From: an uncultured Prevotella sp.
GTDB lineage: Bacteria > Bacteroidota > Bacteroidia > Bacteroidales > Bacteroidaceae
Assembly: GCA_900315695.1 (NCBI GenBank)
Contig: ONAE01000014.1
Location: 1-37,957, forward strand
Reading direction: 5' to 3'
DNA: 37,957 nucleotides
Shown here: positions 1-7,972 of the stretch, in pieces
How positions within the stretch are numbered: the first letter of the stretch is position 1
How the letters are laid out: every line of letters begins with the position of its first letter
Made by a program: the position numbers and the translations under genes
The notes under the pieces: generated by a model
Databases searched by the model: none
The model's input: the letters and a program-made list of their open reading frames with translations, nothing else
What the model was told of the DNA's origin: nothing

Positions 1-1
1 G

Positions 2-214
2 GTGATTCTGGCGTCTACTGGAATCGTCAACTCACTGATTTGGGGTTCGATTTATGGCGGATGGATCTGCGGAATCGGTATCCTGCTGATGCTGATCGTG
101 TTCCTCTACAAAGCCTTTCACTGGAACGAATATGCCCGTGATAATAAGCAATATATCTGGATTATCCTACTGACGATAGCCCTATTATTCATTCAAATGT
201 TACGAGCAAGATGA
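2..214 (+). CDS. Small integral membrane protein, probably 5'-truncated by the window edge
   Basis: The reading frame is open to the window edge, so the GTG at base 2 may be an internal codon and the gene may begin upstream. The visible 70 residues contain two hydrophobic stretches (about residues 8-37 and 50-66), separated by a short charged loop with EYARDNK, and end in a basic tail. This suits an inner-membrane protein with a hairpin of two helices. I do not recognise the family. Its stop codon overlaps the start of the next gene in an ATGA arrangement, so it is probably cotranscribed and translationally coupled with the MazG-like gene and deoC. Confidence 0.55.
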   Translation: MILASTGIVNSLIWGSIYGGWICGIGILLMLIVFLYKAFHWNEYARDNKQYIWIILLTIALLFIQMLRAR

Positions 215-537
215 CGATAAAAGAAGCACAAGAAGCGGTAGATCGCTGGATTAAGGAATATGGTGTGCGTTACTTCTCAGAACTCACCAATATGGCTGTT
301 CTGACAGAAGAAGTAGGAGAATTGGCTCGTGTGATAGCCCGCAAATATGGCGATCAGAGTTTCAAAGAAGGAGAAAAAGACAACCTCGGAGAGGAAATGG
401 CCGACGTGCTTTGGGTGCTTCTCTGTCTGGCAAACCAGACTGGCGTTGACCTCACTGAAGAGCTCCAGAAAAGCATCGAGAAGAAGACCCAGCGCGACTC
501 ATTAAGACATATACATAACAAAAAATTAATGGCATAA
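211..537 (+). CDS. MazG-like nucleotide pyrophosphohydrolase
   Basis: This 108-residue protein belongs to the all-alpha NTP pyrophosphohydrolase (MazG-like) group, which hydrolyses (d)NTPs to monophosphates and pyrophosphate in the cytoplasm and is thought to clean the nucleotide pool. The metal-binding pattern is visible: EEVGEL near residue 33 and, about 25 residues later, EEMADVLW (ExxD) near residue 61. The length fits the single-domain members rather than the two-domain MazG. It overlaps the upstream membrane-protein gene by four bases and is followed five bases later by deoC, so the three probably form one transcript with a nucleotide-metabolism theme. The exact substrate cannot be read from the sequence. 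Confidence 0.85.
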   Translation: MTIKEAQEAVDRWIKEYGVRYFSELTNMAVLTEEVGELARVIARKYGDQSFKEGEKDNLGEEMADVLWVLLCLANQTGVDLTEELQKSIEKKTQRDSLRHIHNKKLMA

Positions 538-542
538 AGAAT

Positions 543-1484
543 ATGGCAGAACATCAAAATGATCACGAGCATCATCACCACCACCATGTGGAGATGCCCC
601 AGAAAAGCAAGTACGAAGAGGCGCTTGCAAAGTATAACCTCGACATCACTGACGAGGAAGTGAAAGCAGCTGTAAAGCAGATTATCGCAGAGAAAGTGCA
701 TGAGAACGACACCCCAGAAGTGAAGCGTTTCCTGATGGGTAGTGTGGAACTGACAACGCTGAAAACCACCGATTCCGACGAGTCTGTTTTGGCTTTCACT
801 GAACGTGTGAACCAGTTTGATACAGAGTATCCAGACCTACCCCACGTAGCAACCATCTGCGTCTATCCTCGTTTTGCAAAGGTCGTTTCTGAGACCCTTG
901 AGGTAGAAGGCGTAGAGATTGCATGCGTATCAGGCTCATTCCCGTCTTCTCAGGCTTTGATTGAGGTGAAGACAGTAGAGACTGCATTGGCTCTGAAAGA
1001 CGGCGCCACAGAGATAGATATGGTGCAATCGGTAGGTGCCTTCTTAGCAGGAGACTACGAGACAGTATGCGATGAAATCCAGCAGATGAAGGAAACCTGC
1101 GGTGACCATAAGTTGAAAGTAATCTTAGAGACTGGTTGTCTGAAGACAGCAGCCAATATCAAAACTGCTTCTATCCTCGCCATGTATTCTGGTGCTGACT
1201 ACATCAAGACTTCTACAGGTAAACTCGAACCAGCAGCAACACCTGAGGCAGCTTATGTAATGTGTCAGGCCATCAAGGAATACTACGATGAAACGGGCAT
1301 TCAGATTGGTTTTAAGCCAGCTGGGGGCCTTAACTCTGTGATGGACGCACTGATCTACTACACCATCGTTAAAGAGGTTCTGGGCGAAAAATGGCTCACT
1401 AACCAGTGGTTCCGTATGGGAACCTCACGATTAGCAAACATGCTGCTCAGTGAGGTCATTGGCGAAGAAGTGAAGTTCTTCTGA
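543..1484 (+). CDS. deoC: Deoxyribose-phosphate aldolase
   Basis: DeoC cleaves 2-deoxy-D-ribose 5-phosphate to glyceraldehyde 3-phosphate and acetaldehyde in deoxynucleoside catabolism. The class I aldolase residues are present: D159 in EIDMV, the Schiff-base K222 in DYIKTSTGK and the accessory K258 in FKPAGG, equivalent to E. coli D102, K167 and K201. At 313 residues it is longer than the usual 220-260. The excess is mostly an N-terminal extension of about 50 residues that starts with a histidine-rich run (EHHHHHHVEM, residues 9-18), unusual for this family and possibly metal-binding. It sits five bases after the MazG-like gene, and a hairpin terminator follows. Identification is firm; the role of the extension is unknown. 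Confidence 0.95.
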   Translation: MAEHQNDHEHHHHHHVEMPQKSKYEEALAKYNLDITDEEVKAAVKQIIAEKVHENDTPEVKRFLMGSVELTTLKTTDSDESVLAFTERVNQFDTEYPDLPHVATICVYPRFAKVVSETLEVEGVEIACVSGSFPSSQALIEVKTVETALALKDGATEIDMVQSVGAFLAGDYETVCDEIQQMKETCGDHKLKVILETGCLKTAANIKTASILAMYSGADYIKTSTGKLEPAATPEAAYVMCQAIKEYYDETGIQIGFKPAGGLNSVMDALIYYTIVKEVLGEKWLTNQWFRMGTSRLANMLLSEVIGEEVKFF

Positions 1485-1504
1485 TCAAAATGACAAAAAA
1501 GAAT

Positions 1505-1530
1505 GGGGTTGCGGTTGCAACCCCTATTTC
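1505..1530. terminator. Bidirectional terminator between deoC and the polyprenyl synthetase gene
   Basis: A perfect 8-base stem (GGGGTTGC at 1505-1512, GCAACCCC at 1517-1524) with a GGTT loop lies between two convergent genes. The minus-strand reading runs into a T-rich tract (the complement of ACAAAAAAG just upstream), so it should stop the minus-strand gene well. The plus-strand side has only a weak T tract. Confidence 0.8.
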
Positions 1531-1535
1531 TTTGA

Positions 1536-2519
1536 TTAAAAGTTTCGTTGTATCACATAATCCAGATAAGCGGAGAAGGCTTCCTTTAAGTCATCCTTCA
1601 CATATTGATCAATATAAGTCTGCACGTCATTGCCAATCTCATTCATCTTCTGACGAGCATAATCAATACCACCATTCTGTTTGGTAAACTCCACGAGTAC
1701 AGCGATTTCATCGCGATTGATCGTACCTGATTTCACCTTATGCGCCAAAGCATGCATTGCCTCATAGTCTGTATTATTATTCAAGGCATAGATGACAGGC
1801 AGCGTCAGTTTTCCTTCTACCATATCATTACCAGTAGGCTTACCGATTTCCTTTGATTCAAAATAATCGAAGATATCATCACGAATCTGGAAGATCATAC
1901 CGATATTATGTCCGAAAAGACGGGCTTGCTCTACTTGTTCATCATTAGCACCAGCAGAAAGAGCACCCATCGCACCACAAGCCTCGAAGAGTGAAGCAGT
2001 CTTCTGATTAATCACCTGATAATAAACCTCTTCAGAGAATTCCTTATTCGAAATGTTCTGAAGCTGAAGGATCTCACCAGCAGAGAGTGTACAGCCTAAC
2101 TTGGCCAAATACTGGATGATACGCTGATTATCGGTATAAGATACACTCAACAGGGCCGATGAAAGCAGATAATCACCCACCAACACAGCCACCTTATTAT
2201 TATACATGGCATTCACTGAAGCCTGTCCACGACGTTCACCACTCTCATCCACCACATCATCATGCACAAGACTGGCTGTATGAAGCAGCTCCAGACCAAC
2301 AGCAGAATGCAGAGTCGATTCATTGATTTCACCGATATTCAGAGCGGACAATAGCGTCATAATCGGACGCATACGCTTTCCACCACGCTGACGGATGTGT
2401 CCAAGCACCTGTCCCAGCAGTCCATCATCGCGTGTCAACACCTTTTCGAAGACCTGCTTAAAGTCTTCTAAATCCTTCTCAATTGGCTTCCTTATAAGTG
2501 ATAAATAATCCATGAGCAT
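1536..2519 (-). CDS. Trans-polyprenyl diphosphate synthase (octaprenyl-type)
   Basis: This enzyme adds isopentenyl diphosphate units to an allylic diphosphate to make the long polyprenyl chain used for the menaquinone side chain. Both aspartate-rich motifs are present: DDVVD at residues 87-91 (first, substrate/Mg2+ site) and RDDIFDYF near residue 212 (second). The GGKRMRP motif near residue 46 is also typical. The 327-residue length is usual for IspB/HepT-type proteins, and the small residues before the first motif argue for a long-chain product. Two in-frame ATG codons (2519 and 2513) could each be the start. A TAATTTTG promoter box lies on the minus strand at 2540-2533. The gene is divergent from polA and convergent with deoC. 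Confidence 0.9.
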   Translation of the reverse strand: MLMDYLSLIRKPIEKDLEDFKQVFEKVLTRDDGLLGQVLGHIRQRGGKRMRPIMTLLSALNIGEINESTLHSAVGLELLHTASLVHDDVVDESGERRGQASVNAMYNNKVAVLVGDYLLSSALLSVSYTDNQRIIQYLAKLGCTLSAGEILQLQNISNKEFSEEVYYQVINQKTASLFEACGAMGALSAGANDEQVEQARLFGHNIGMIFQIRDDIFDYFESKEIGKPTGNDMVEGKLTLPVIYALNNNTDYEAMHALAHKVKSGTINRDEIAVLVEFTKQNGGIDYARQKMNEIGNDVQTYIDQYVKDDLKEAFSAYLDYVIQRNF

Positions 2520-2532
2520 ATAATATTTGCGA

Positions 2533-2540
2533 CAAAATTA
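2533..2540 (-). promoter_or_regulatory. Promoter -7 box for the polyprenyl synthetase gene
   Basis: The minus strand reads TAATTTTG, matching the Bacteroidetes TAnnTTTG box, 13 bases before the more upstream ATG. No clear -33 TTTG was found at the expected distance. Confidence 0.45.
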
Positions 2541-2572
2541 GAAAAAAATTATGGAATTAGACTTTTTTTTTG

Positions 2573-2580
2573 TAATTTTG
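2573..2580 (+). promoter_or_regulatory. Promoter -7 box for polA
   Basis: TAATTTTG matches TAnnTTTG and lies 20 bases before the polA start codon, after a T-rich run. No convincing -33 element is visible. Confidence 0.5.
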
Positions 2581-2600
2581 GGCGAAAATTTAAGAAAGTT

Positions 2601-5366
2601 ATGCAGAAATTATTTCTTTTAGACGCTTATGCGCTCATTTACAGATCGTATTACGCCTTCATCAAAAACCCGAGAATAAACTCGAAGGGACTGAACACAT
2701 CAGCTATCATAGGCTTCTGTAACACCTTGAATGAAGTGCTTCAGAAAGAGCAACCCACCCATATCGGTGTGGCCTTCGATCCTCATGGGCCAACGTTCCG
2801 CAGTGAGACTTACCCTGAATACAAAGCGCAGCGTGAAGAGACACCAGAAGATATTCGCAAGGCTGTGCCTATCATCAAGGATATCCTCAAAGCTTACCGC
2901 ATCCCCATCCTTCAAGTAGATGGCTACGAAGCCGACGACGTGATTGGCACCTTGGCTACAAAAGCAGGAGCAGAAGGTATCAAGACGTATATGCTGACGC
3001 CAGATAAAGACTACGGACAACTAGTCAGTGAGAACGTATTCATCTTCCGTCCTCGTCATGGTGGTGGTTACGAGACGATGGGTCCGAAGGAAGTCTGCGA
3101 GAAATATGACATTCCATCGACAAATGCCGTCATCGATCTTCTGGCTCTTATGGGTGATTCTGCCGATAACTTCCCAGGATGTCCGGGGGTTGGGGAGAAG
3201 ACTGCCGTGAAACTCATCAACGAGTTTGGAAGTATCTCTTCACTCATCGAACGCTCAGCAGAGATCAAAGGCAAACTTCGCGAAAAAGTGGAAGAGCATG
3301 TCGAGGATATCAAGATGAGTTACTTCCTTGCAACCATCAAAACTGATGTGCCTATCGAACTCGATATGGAAAGTTTGAAACTGGTGGAACCCAACGAAGA
3401 AGAATTAAGCAAATTGTTCACCGAACTGGAGTTCAAGAGCCTTGCAGACAGAATTCTTAAAAAGCCTCAAAAAAAGCAAATTCCTGCTAACGGGCAACTC
3501 GATCTCTTTGCAGAATTTCCCGTATCGGAGGTCGATGTTGGCAAAAATTCGAGTTTTGAGACGCTTAAAACGACTACTCACAACTATAAACTAGTTGATA
3601 ATGAAGAAGATATGAGAAAATTGCGTGATTATTTCTTGACAAGCAAAATTCTCAGTCTAGATACGGAAACCACTTCAACCTCTGCCATTGATGCAGAATT
3701 AGTAGGTTTGAGCTTCGCCGTGAAGGAATTTGAGGCATTCTACATACCGATTCCGGCCAATCGTGAAGAAGCGTTGCGAATTGTTAATATCTTTAAAGAG
3801 GTATACGAGAACGAGCAAATTCTGAAAATCGGACAGAATCTGAAGTACGACCTTGAAGTGCTCCGCAACTATGACATCCATCTTGCAGGTCAGATGTGGG
3901 ACACCATGATCGCCCACTATCTCATCCAACCAGAGTTACACCATAACATGGATTACATGGCTGAGATCTATCTCAACTATCAGACCATTCATATCGATGA
4001 GCTGATTGGCCCGAAGGGTAAGGGCCAAAAATCGATGCGTGACCTCCTACCCTCTCAGGTCTATGAGTATGCAGCCGAGGATGCCGACATCACCTTGCGC
4101 CTGAAGAACAAACTGGAGCCTGAGCTGAAGAAGTTTGAGTGCGAGAAACTCTTTTATGACATCGAGATGCCCCTGATGCCTGTACTCGCAGAGATGGAGA
4201 TGAATGGTGTTTGCCTGGATACAGAATCACTGAAAGAAACGTCAAAGGTTTTGACGGATCGCATGAATGAACTGGAACAACGCATTTATGAACTCGCAGG
4301 CGAACCATTTAATATTGCATCACCAAAACAGGTGGGTGAGATGCTCTTTGATAAACTAAAGATTGTTGAAAAGGCAAAGAAAACCAAAACTGGCCAATAT
4401 GTCACCTCGGAAGATGTGCTTCAACAGTTGCGCAACAAACATGAGATTATAGCAGATATCCTGGAACATCGGGGTTTGAAGAAACTGATTGGCACCTATA
4501 TCGATGCGCTGCCTAAGCTGATTAATCCTCGTACAGGACATATACATACCTCATTCAACCAGACGATAACAGCCACCGGCAGATTGTCGAGTAGCGATCC
4601 CAACCTCCAGAACATTCCCATTCGTGGTGAGGATGGCAAGGAAATCCGAAAGGCTTTTATACCAGAACCTGGTTGTCTGTTCTTTTCAGCAGACTACAGT
4701 CAGATAGAACTGCGTGTGATGGCGCATCTGTCGCAAGATGAAAACATGGTGGAAGTGTTCCGTGAGGGAAAAGACCTGCATGCGGCTACTGCAGCGAATA
4801 TCTATAAGAAGGATATCGCTGAGGTGACTCGCGATGAACGCACCAAATCAAAGCGGGCTAACTTCGGTATCATCTATGGCATCACAGTCTTTGGTCTCGC
4901 AGAGCGGCTGGACATCCCTCGCGATGAAGCCAAGATGCTGATTGATGGCTATTTTGCCACCTTCCCACAGGTTCATGACTACATGGAGAAATCAAAGGAG
5001 GTGGCCCGTCAAAAAGGATATGTCACTACCCTCTTCGGACGTCGCCGTTACTTGCCGGATATTAACTCCCACAATGCAACTGTCAGAGGTTTTGCTGAGC
5101 GTAATGCCATCAATGCCCCGATTCAGGGCACTGCCGCTGATATCATCAAGGTGGCGATGATTCATATCTTCAACCGCTTCAAAGCTGAGGGCATTCGAAG
5201 CAAAATGCTGCTTCAGGTACACGATGAACTGAATTTCTCCGTCTATCCTGAAGAGAAGGAAAAGGTAGAGCGCATCGTACTTGAGGAGATGCAAAACGCC
5301 TTCCCTCTTTCCGTTCCTCTTGTAGCGGATAGCGGATTCGGACAGAACTGGTTGGAAGCTCACTAA
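2601..5366 (+). CDS. polA: DNA polymerase I
   Basis: This 921-residue protein has the full three-domain layout: an N-terminal 5'-3' flap exonuclease (YRSYYAF, DGYEADDVIG, GDSADNFPGCPGVGEKTA within the first 200 residues), a 3'-5' proofreading domain with intact acidic motifs (DTET near 354, NLKYDLEVL near 414, YAAEDADIT near 492), and a family A polymerase domain with motif A DYSQIELR near 698, motif B RDERTKSKRANFGIIYG and motif C VHDE near 873. It repairs gaps and removes RNA primers. Unlike many family A polymerases, the proofreading site appears intact. It is divergent from the polyprenyl synthetase gene and ends two bases from the convergent DUF3237 gene. Confidence 0.97.
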   Translation: MQKLFLLDAYALIYRSYYAFIKNPRINSKGLNTSAIIGFCNTLNEVLQKEQPTHIGVAFDPHGPTFRSETYPEYKAQREETPEDIRKAVPIIKDILKAYRIPILQVDGYEADDVIGTLATKAGAEGIKTYMLTPDKDYGQLVSENVFIFRPRHGGGYETMGPKEVCEKYDIPSTNAVIDLLALMGDSADNFPGCPGVGEKTAVKLINEFGSISSLIERSAEIKGKLREKVEEHVEDIKMSYFLATIKTDVPIELDMESLKLVEPNEEELSKLFTELEFKSLADRILKKPQKKQIPANGQLDLFAEFPVSEVDVGKNSSFETLKTTTHNYKLVDNEEDMRKLRDYFLTSKILSLDTETTSTSAIDAELVGLSFAVKEFEAFYIPIPANREEALRIVNIFKEVYENEQILKIGQNLKYDLEVLRNYDIHLAGQMWDTMIAHYLIQPELHHNMDYMAEIYLNYQTIHIDELIGPKGKGQKSMRDLLPSQVYEYAAEDADITLRLKNKLEPELKKFECEKLFYDIEMPLMPVLAEMEMNGVCLDTESLKETSKVLTDRMNELEQRIYELAGEPFNIASPKQVGEMLFDKLKIVEKAKKTKTGQYVTSEDVLQQLRNKHEIIADILEHRGLKKLIGTYIDALPKLINPRTGHIHTSFNQTITATGRLSSSDPNLQNIPIRGEDGKEIRKAFIPEPGCLFFSADYSQIELRVMAHLSQDENMVEVFREGKDLHAATAANIYKKDIAEVTRDERTKSKRANFGIIYGITVFGLAERLDIPRDEAKMLIDGYFATFPQVHDYMEKSKEVARQKGYVTTLFGRRRYLPDINSHNATVRGFAERNAINAPIQGTAADIIKVAMIHIFNRFKAEGIRSKMLLQVHDELNFSVYPEEKEKVERIVLEEMQNAFPLSVPLVADSGFGQNWLEAH

Positions 5367-5368
5367 GG

Positions 5369-5887
5369 TTACTTCACCTTCCAGACATTCAGGACAATGC
5401 CCTTGAACTGCTGGGTAAAATCTGGTGCGCAGACGAAGAGGGCATTATTGAGCCAGGCATATTTGCTGTCTGCCGGAGCCTCGAACTGGGGAGCTGCCTT
5501 GAAGTAGAAAGAAGGGTTGCCGTTGGCATCTTTGCCGTTCCAGATGATGCCCCGATTACGTACATGGATATAGACGCCATCATCAGTCTTGATGCTGTAG
5601 ATTGCTTCGAGTTCAGTACGATTCAATGCTTTGTTGGCCAACTGGTAATCTGCCCCACCATTAATAATGGTTCCCTTAATAGCTGGACCCTCAAAGGTTC
5701 CTCCTGTAATTGGAATGACAATACGCTGACCATGCTGGGTATCCCCTACCTGATAAGTTTCACCTAAGGTCACTTGCAATTGTAAGGCAAACTCCAGTTG
5801 GGGTGTCTCTTTAGGTGCATTTACTTGTGCACTGGCTATCATAACAGAAGTCAAAAAGACAATCGCTGATAATAAGACTTTCTTCAT
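5369..5887 (-). CDS. Exported DUF3237 (UPF0311) family protein
   Basis: The 172-residue product starts with a classical signal peptide (MKKVLLSAIVFLTSVMIASAQ, likely cut after ASAQ near residue 21), so it is periplasmic or secreted. The mature part matches the DUF3237 pattern: an early LxLQVTLGE, GTFEGPAIKG, the GGADYQL segment, DGVYIHVRNRGI, and a C-terminal KYAWLNNALFVCAP. Members of this small beta-barrel family mostly have no known biochemical function. The gene is convergent with polA with a two-base gap, and has its own promoter divergent from ychF. Family assignment is from motif memory; I assign no function. Confidence 0.75.
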   Translation of the reverse strand: MKKVLLSAIVFLTSVMIASAQVNAPKETPQLEFALQLQVTLGETYQVGDTQHGQRIVIPITGGTFEGPAIKGTIINGGADYQLANKALNRTELEAIYSIKTDDGVYIHVRNRGIIWNGKDANGNPSFYFKAAPQFEAPADSKYAWLNNALFVCAPDFTQQFKGIVLNVWKVK

Positions 5888-5917
5888 TTTTATCCATCAT
5901 TTGGTTATTCCTGGGTG

Positions 5918-5925
5918 CAAAGATA
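5918..5925 (-). promoter_or_regulatory. Promoter -7 box for the DUF3237 gene
   Basis: The minus strand reads TATCTTTG, a perfect TAnnTTTG box, about 30 bases before the start codon. Confidence 0.6.
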
Positions 5926-5945
5926 AGCAAAATATCCTAATATAT

Positions 5946-5976
5946 TTTGTATTTCGCGCTTTTTGCACTACCTTTG
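5946..5976 (+). promoter_or_regulatory. Promoter for ychF-lgt
   Basis: TTTG at 5946-5949 and TACCTTTG at 5969-5976, separated by 19 bases, form a complete Bacteroidetes -33/-7 promoter. The ATG follows about 28 bases later. Confidence 0.75.
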
Positions 5977-6004
5977 CAGCCGAAATAAACGTTTATAGAA
6001 GAAA

Positions 6005-7105
6005 ATGGCATTAAAATGTGGTATTGTAGGACTCCCTAACGTGGGAAAGTCCACATTGTTTAATTGTCTGTCGAGTGCTAAGGCTCAGGCAGCAAACTTT
6101 CCTTTCTGCACCATCGAACCGAATGTAGGTGTCATCACTGTTCCTGATGAGCGCCTTACCAAACTCGCAGAGATTGTGCATCCAGGTCGAATCGTGCCTG
6201 CCACTTGTGAGATTGTAGATATTGCAGGCCTTGTGAAAGGCGCCTCAAAGGGCGAAGGTTTGGGAAATAAGTTCCTTGGAAATATCCGTGAGACGGATGC
6301 GATCATCCACGTACTCCGTTGTTTCGAAGATGAGAATATCACCCACGTAGATGGAACCATCGACCCCATCCGCGATAAGGAAATCATCGACACAGAGTTG
6401 CAGCTGAAGGACCTTGAGACCATCGAGAGTCGTCTGGCAAAGACAGAGAAGGCAGCAGCTGCAGGTAATAAGGATGCGAAGGTGGAAGTGACTGTGTTGC
6501 ACGCCTATAAAGAGGTGTTAGAACAGGGCAAGAACGCCCGTATCGTGGAGTTTGAGAGTAAGGAAGAGCAGGATTGCGCCAAGAACCTCTTCCTGCTGAC
6601 TTCAAAGCCTGTGCTTTATGTCTGCAACGTGGGTGAGGCTGATGCCAAATCGGGTAATGACTTCACCAAGAAAGTCGAGGCACTCGCCAAAGAAGAAGGT
6701 GCAGAGGCGATGATTATCGCTGCCAAGACAGAAGAGGATATCGCAGAACTCGAGAGCTACGAGGACAAGCAGATGTTCCTCGAAGAACTGGGCCTTGAGG
6801 AGAGTGGTGTCAATCGTCTGATCAAGAAGGCCTATGCCCTGCTGAACCTTGAGACCTTCATCACTGCCGGAGAGATGGAAGTGAAGGCCTGGACCTATAA
6901 GAAAGGCTGGAAGGCACCTCAGTGCGCAGGTGTAATTCATACAGACTTCGAGAAGGGCTTTATCCGTGCAGAGGTGATCAAGTATGACGACTATCTGCAG
7001 TATGGTTCTGAAGCAGCTGTCCGCGAGGCAGGTAAACTGGCTGTCGAGGGTAAGGACTATGTGGTGCAGGATGGTGATATCATGCACTTTAGATTCAACG
7101 TATGA
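6005..7105 (+). CDS. ychF: Redox-regulated ribosome-associated ATPase YchF
   Basis: YchF is an Obg-family P-loop protein that binds the ribosome and hydrolyses ATP rather than GTP. The N-terminal [13 protein letters not shown]-loop (residues 8-19), the [17 protein letters not shown] switch region near 68-85 and the C-terminal TGS domain (ending [10 protein letters not shown]) are all present. The usual G4 motif NKxD is replaced by NVGE near residue 208, which is the family hallmark that shifts specificity to ATP. The 366-residue length is standard. The stop codon overlaps the lgt start by four bases (ATGA), so the two are translationally coupled. Confidence 0.96.
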   Translation: MALKCGIVGLPNVGKSTLFNCLSSAKAQAANFPFCTIEPNVGVITVPDERLTKLAEIVHPGRIVPATCEIVDIAGLVKGASKGEGLGNKFLGNIRETDAIIHVLRCFEDENITHVDGTIDPIRDKEIIDTELQLKDLETIESRLAKTEKAAAAGNKDAKVEVTVLHAYKEVLEQGKNARIVEFESKEEQDCAKNLFLLTSKPVLYVCNVGEADAKSGNDFTKKVEALAKEEGAEAMIIAAKTEEDIAELESYEDKQMFLEELGLEESGVNRLIKKAYALLNLETFITAGEMEVKAWTYKKGWKAPQCAGVIHTDFEKGFIRAEVIKYDDYLQYGSEAAVREAGKLAVEGKDYVVQDGDIMHFRFNV

Positions 7106-7938
7106 TGACAGATTTACTGAATTATATCCTTTGGCAACCTGATCTGGAGGCGTTCCGTCTGGGGCCGATAGCTGTGCGCTGGTATGGACTGATGTGGATC
7201 ATTGGTCTGGCGCTGGCTTATCTGGTGGTACAGCGTCTTTATAAGGAGCAGAAGATCAAAGACGAGCTTTTCGATCCTCTCTTTATCTATTGCTTCCTGG
7301 GAATCCTGATTGGTGCGCGCCTGGGGCATTGCATCTTCTACGAGCCTGATTATTTCCTCACTTCAGGAAAAGGGTTCGTTGAGATGTTTCTGCCGATACG
7401 ATTCCTGCCAGATGGAGATTGGACAGTTACAGGCTATGCCGGACTGGCTTCGCATGGTGGTACTTTGGGCTTGATGATAGCCCTCTGGCTCTATGTCCGC
7501 AAGACCAAACTGAGCATCTGGACAGTACTCGATAATATCGCCATCGCCACAGGTACTACCGCCTGCTTCATCCGCTTGGGAAACCTGATGAACTCAGAGA
7601 TTATCGGTAAGATAACAGATGTACCCTGGGCCTTTATCTTCGAGCGTGTGGATGCAGTGCCAAGACACCCAGGACAGCTCTACGAAGCCATCGCCTATGC
7701 CCTACTCTTCCTGATCATGTGGGTTCTGCATAAGAAGATGCCTGAGAAGATTGGCACTGGCTGGTACTTCGGTTTCTGTCTAGCATATATCTTCACCTTC
7801 CGCTTCTTCATTGAGTACACCAAGGAGGTGCAGGAAGCCTTCGAAGCCTCTCTCCCACTCGATATGGGACAGATTCTTTCGATTCCCTTTGTCATACTTG
7901 GAGTCTATTGCATGATAAGAGCCCAAAAACAAGCATAA
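7102..7938 (+). CDS. lgt: Phosphatidylglycerol-prolipoprotein diacylglyceryl transferase
   Basis: Lgt attaches diacylglycerol from phosphatidylglycerol to the lipobox cysteine of prolipoproteins in the inner membrane. The 278-residue polytopic protein has the family signature in order: IRWYG-type [12 protein letters not shown] near residue 24, [12 protein letters not shown] near residue 73, SHGGTLG near residue 115, the [12 protein letters not shown] segment near residue 155 and RHPGQLYEA near residue 187. The start overlaps the ychF stop by four bases. A strong hairpin terminator just after the gene contains the end of the convergent mutS gene. Confidence 0.95.
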   Translation: MMTDLLNYILWQPDLEAFRLGPIAVRWYGLMWIIGLALAYLVVQRLYKEQKIKDELFDPLFIYCFLGILIGARLGHCIFYEPDYFLTSGKGFVEMFLPIRFLPDGDWTVTGYAGLASHGGTLGLMIALWLYVRKTKLSIWTVLDNIAIATGTTACFIRLGNLMNSEIIGKITDVPWAFIFERVDAVPRHPGQLYEAIAYALLFLIMWVLHKKMPEKIGTGWYFGFCLAYIFTFRFFIEYTKEVQEAFEASLPLDMGQILSIPFVILGVYCMIRAQKQA

Positions 7939-7941
7939 AGA

Positions 7942-7972
7942 AATCGTCTCACTTTCCTGAGACGATTTTTTT
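7942..7972 (+). terminator. Rho-independent terminator after lgt
   Basis: A 9-base perfect stem (AATCGTCTC at 7942-7950, GAGACGATT at 7959-7967) with an 8-base loop is followed by a run of T. The right arm and loop encode the last codons of mutS on the other strand, so the mutS stop codon lies inside this hairpin. Confidence 0.85.

Noticed and set aside
1490-1687. Small plus-strand frame after deoC
   Set aside because: It spans a hairpin terminator and lies antisense to the well-supported polyprenyl synthetase gene; no promoter or family features.
5365-5382. AAGGT/ACCTT hairpin between polA and the DUF3237 gene
   Set aside because: Only a five-base stem (plus a GGAAG/CTTCC flank) and no T tract; too weak to call a terminator.
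6602-7087. Minus-strand frame opposite ychF
   Set aside because: It is a shadow of ychF with no family features.
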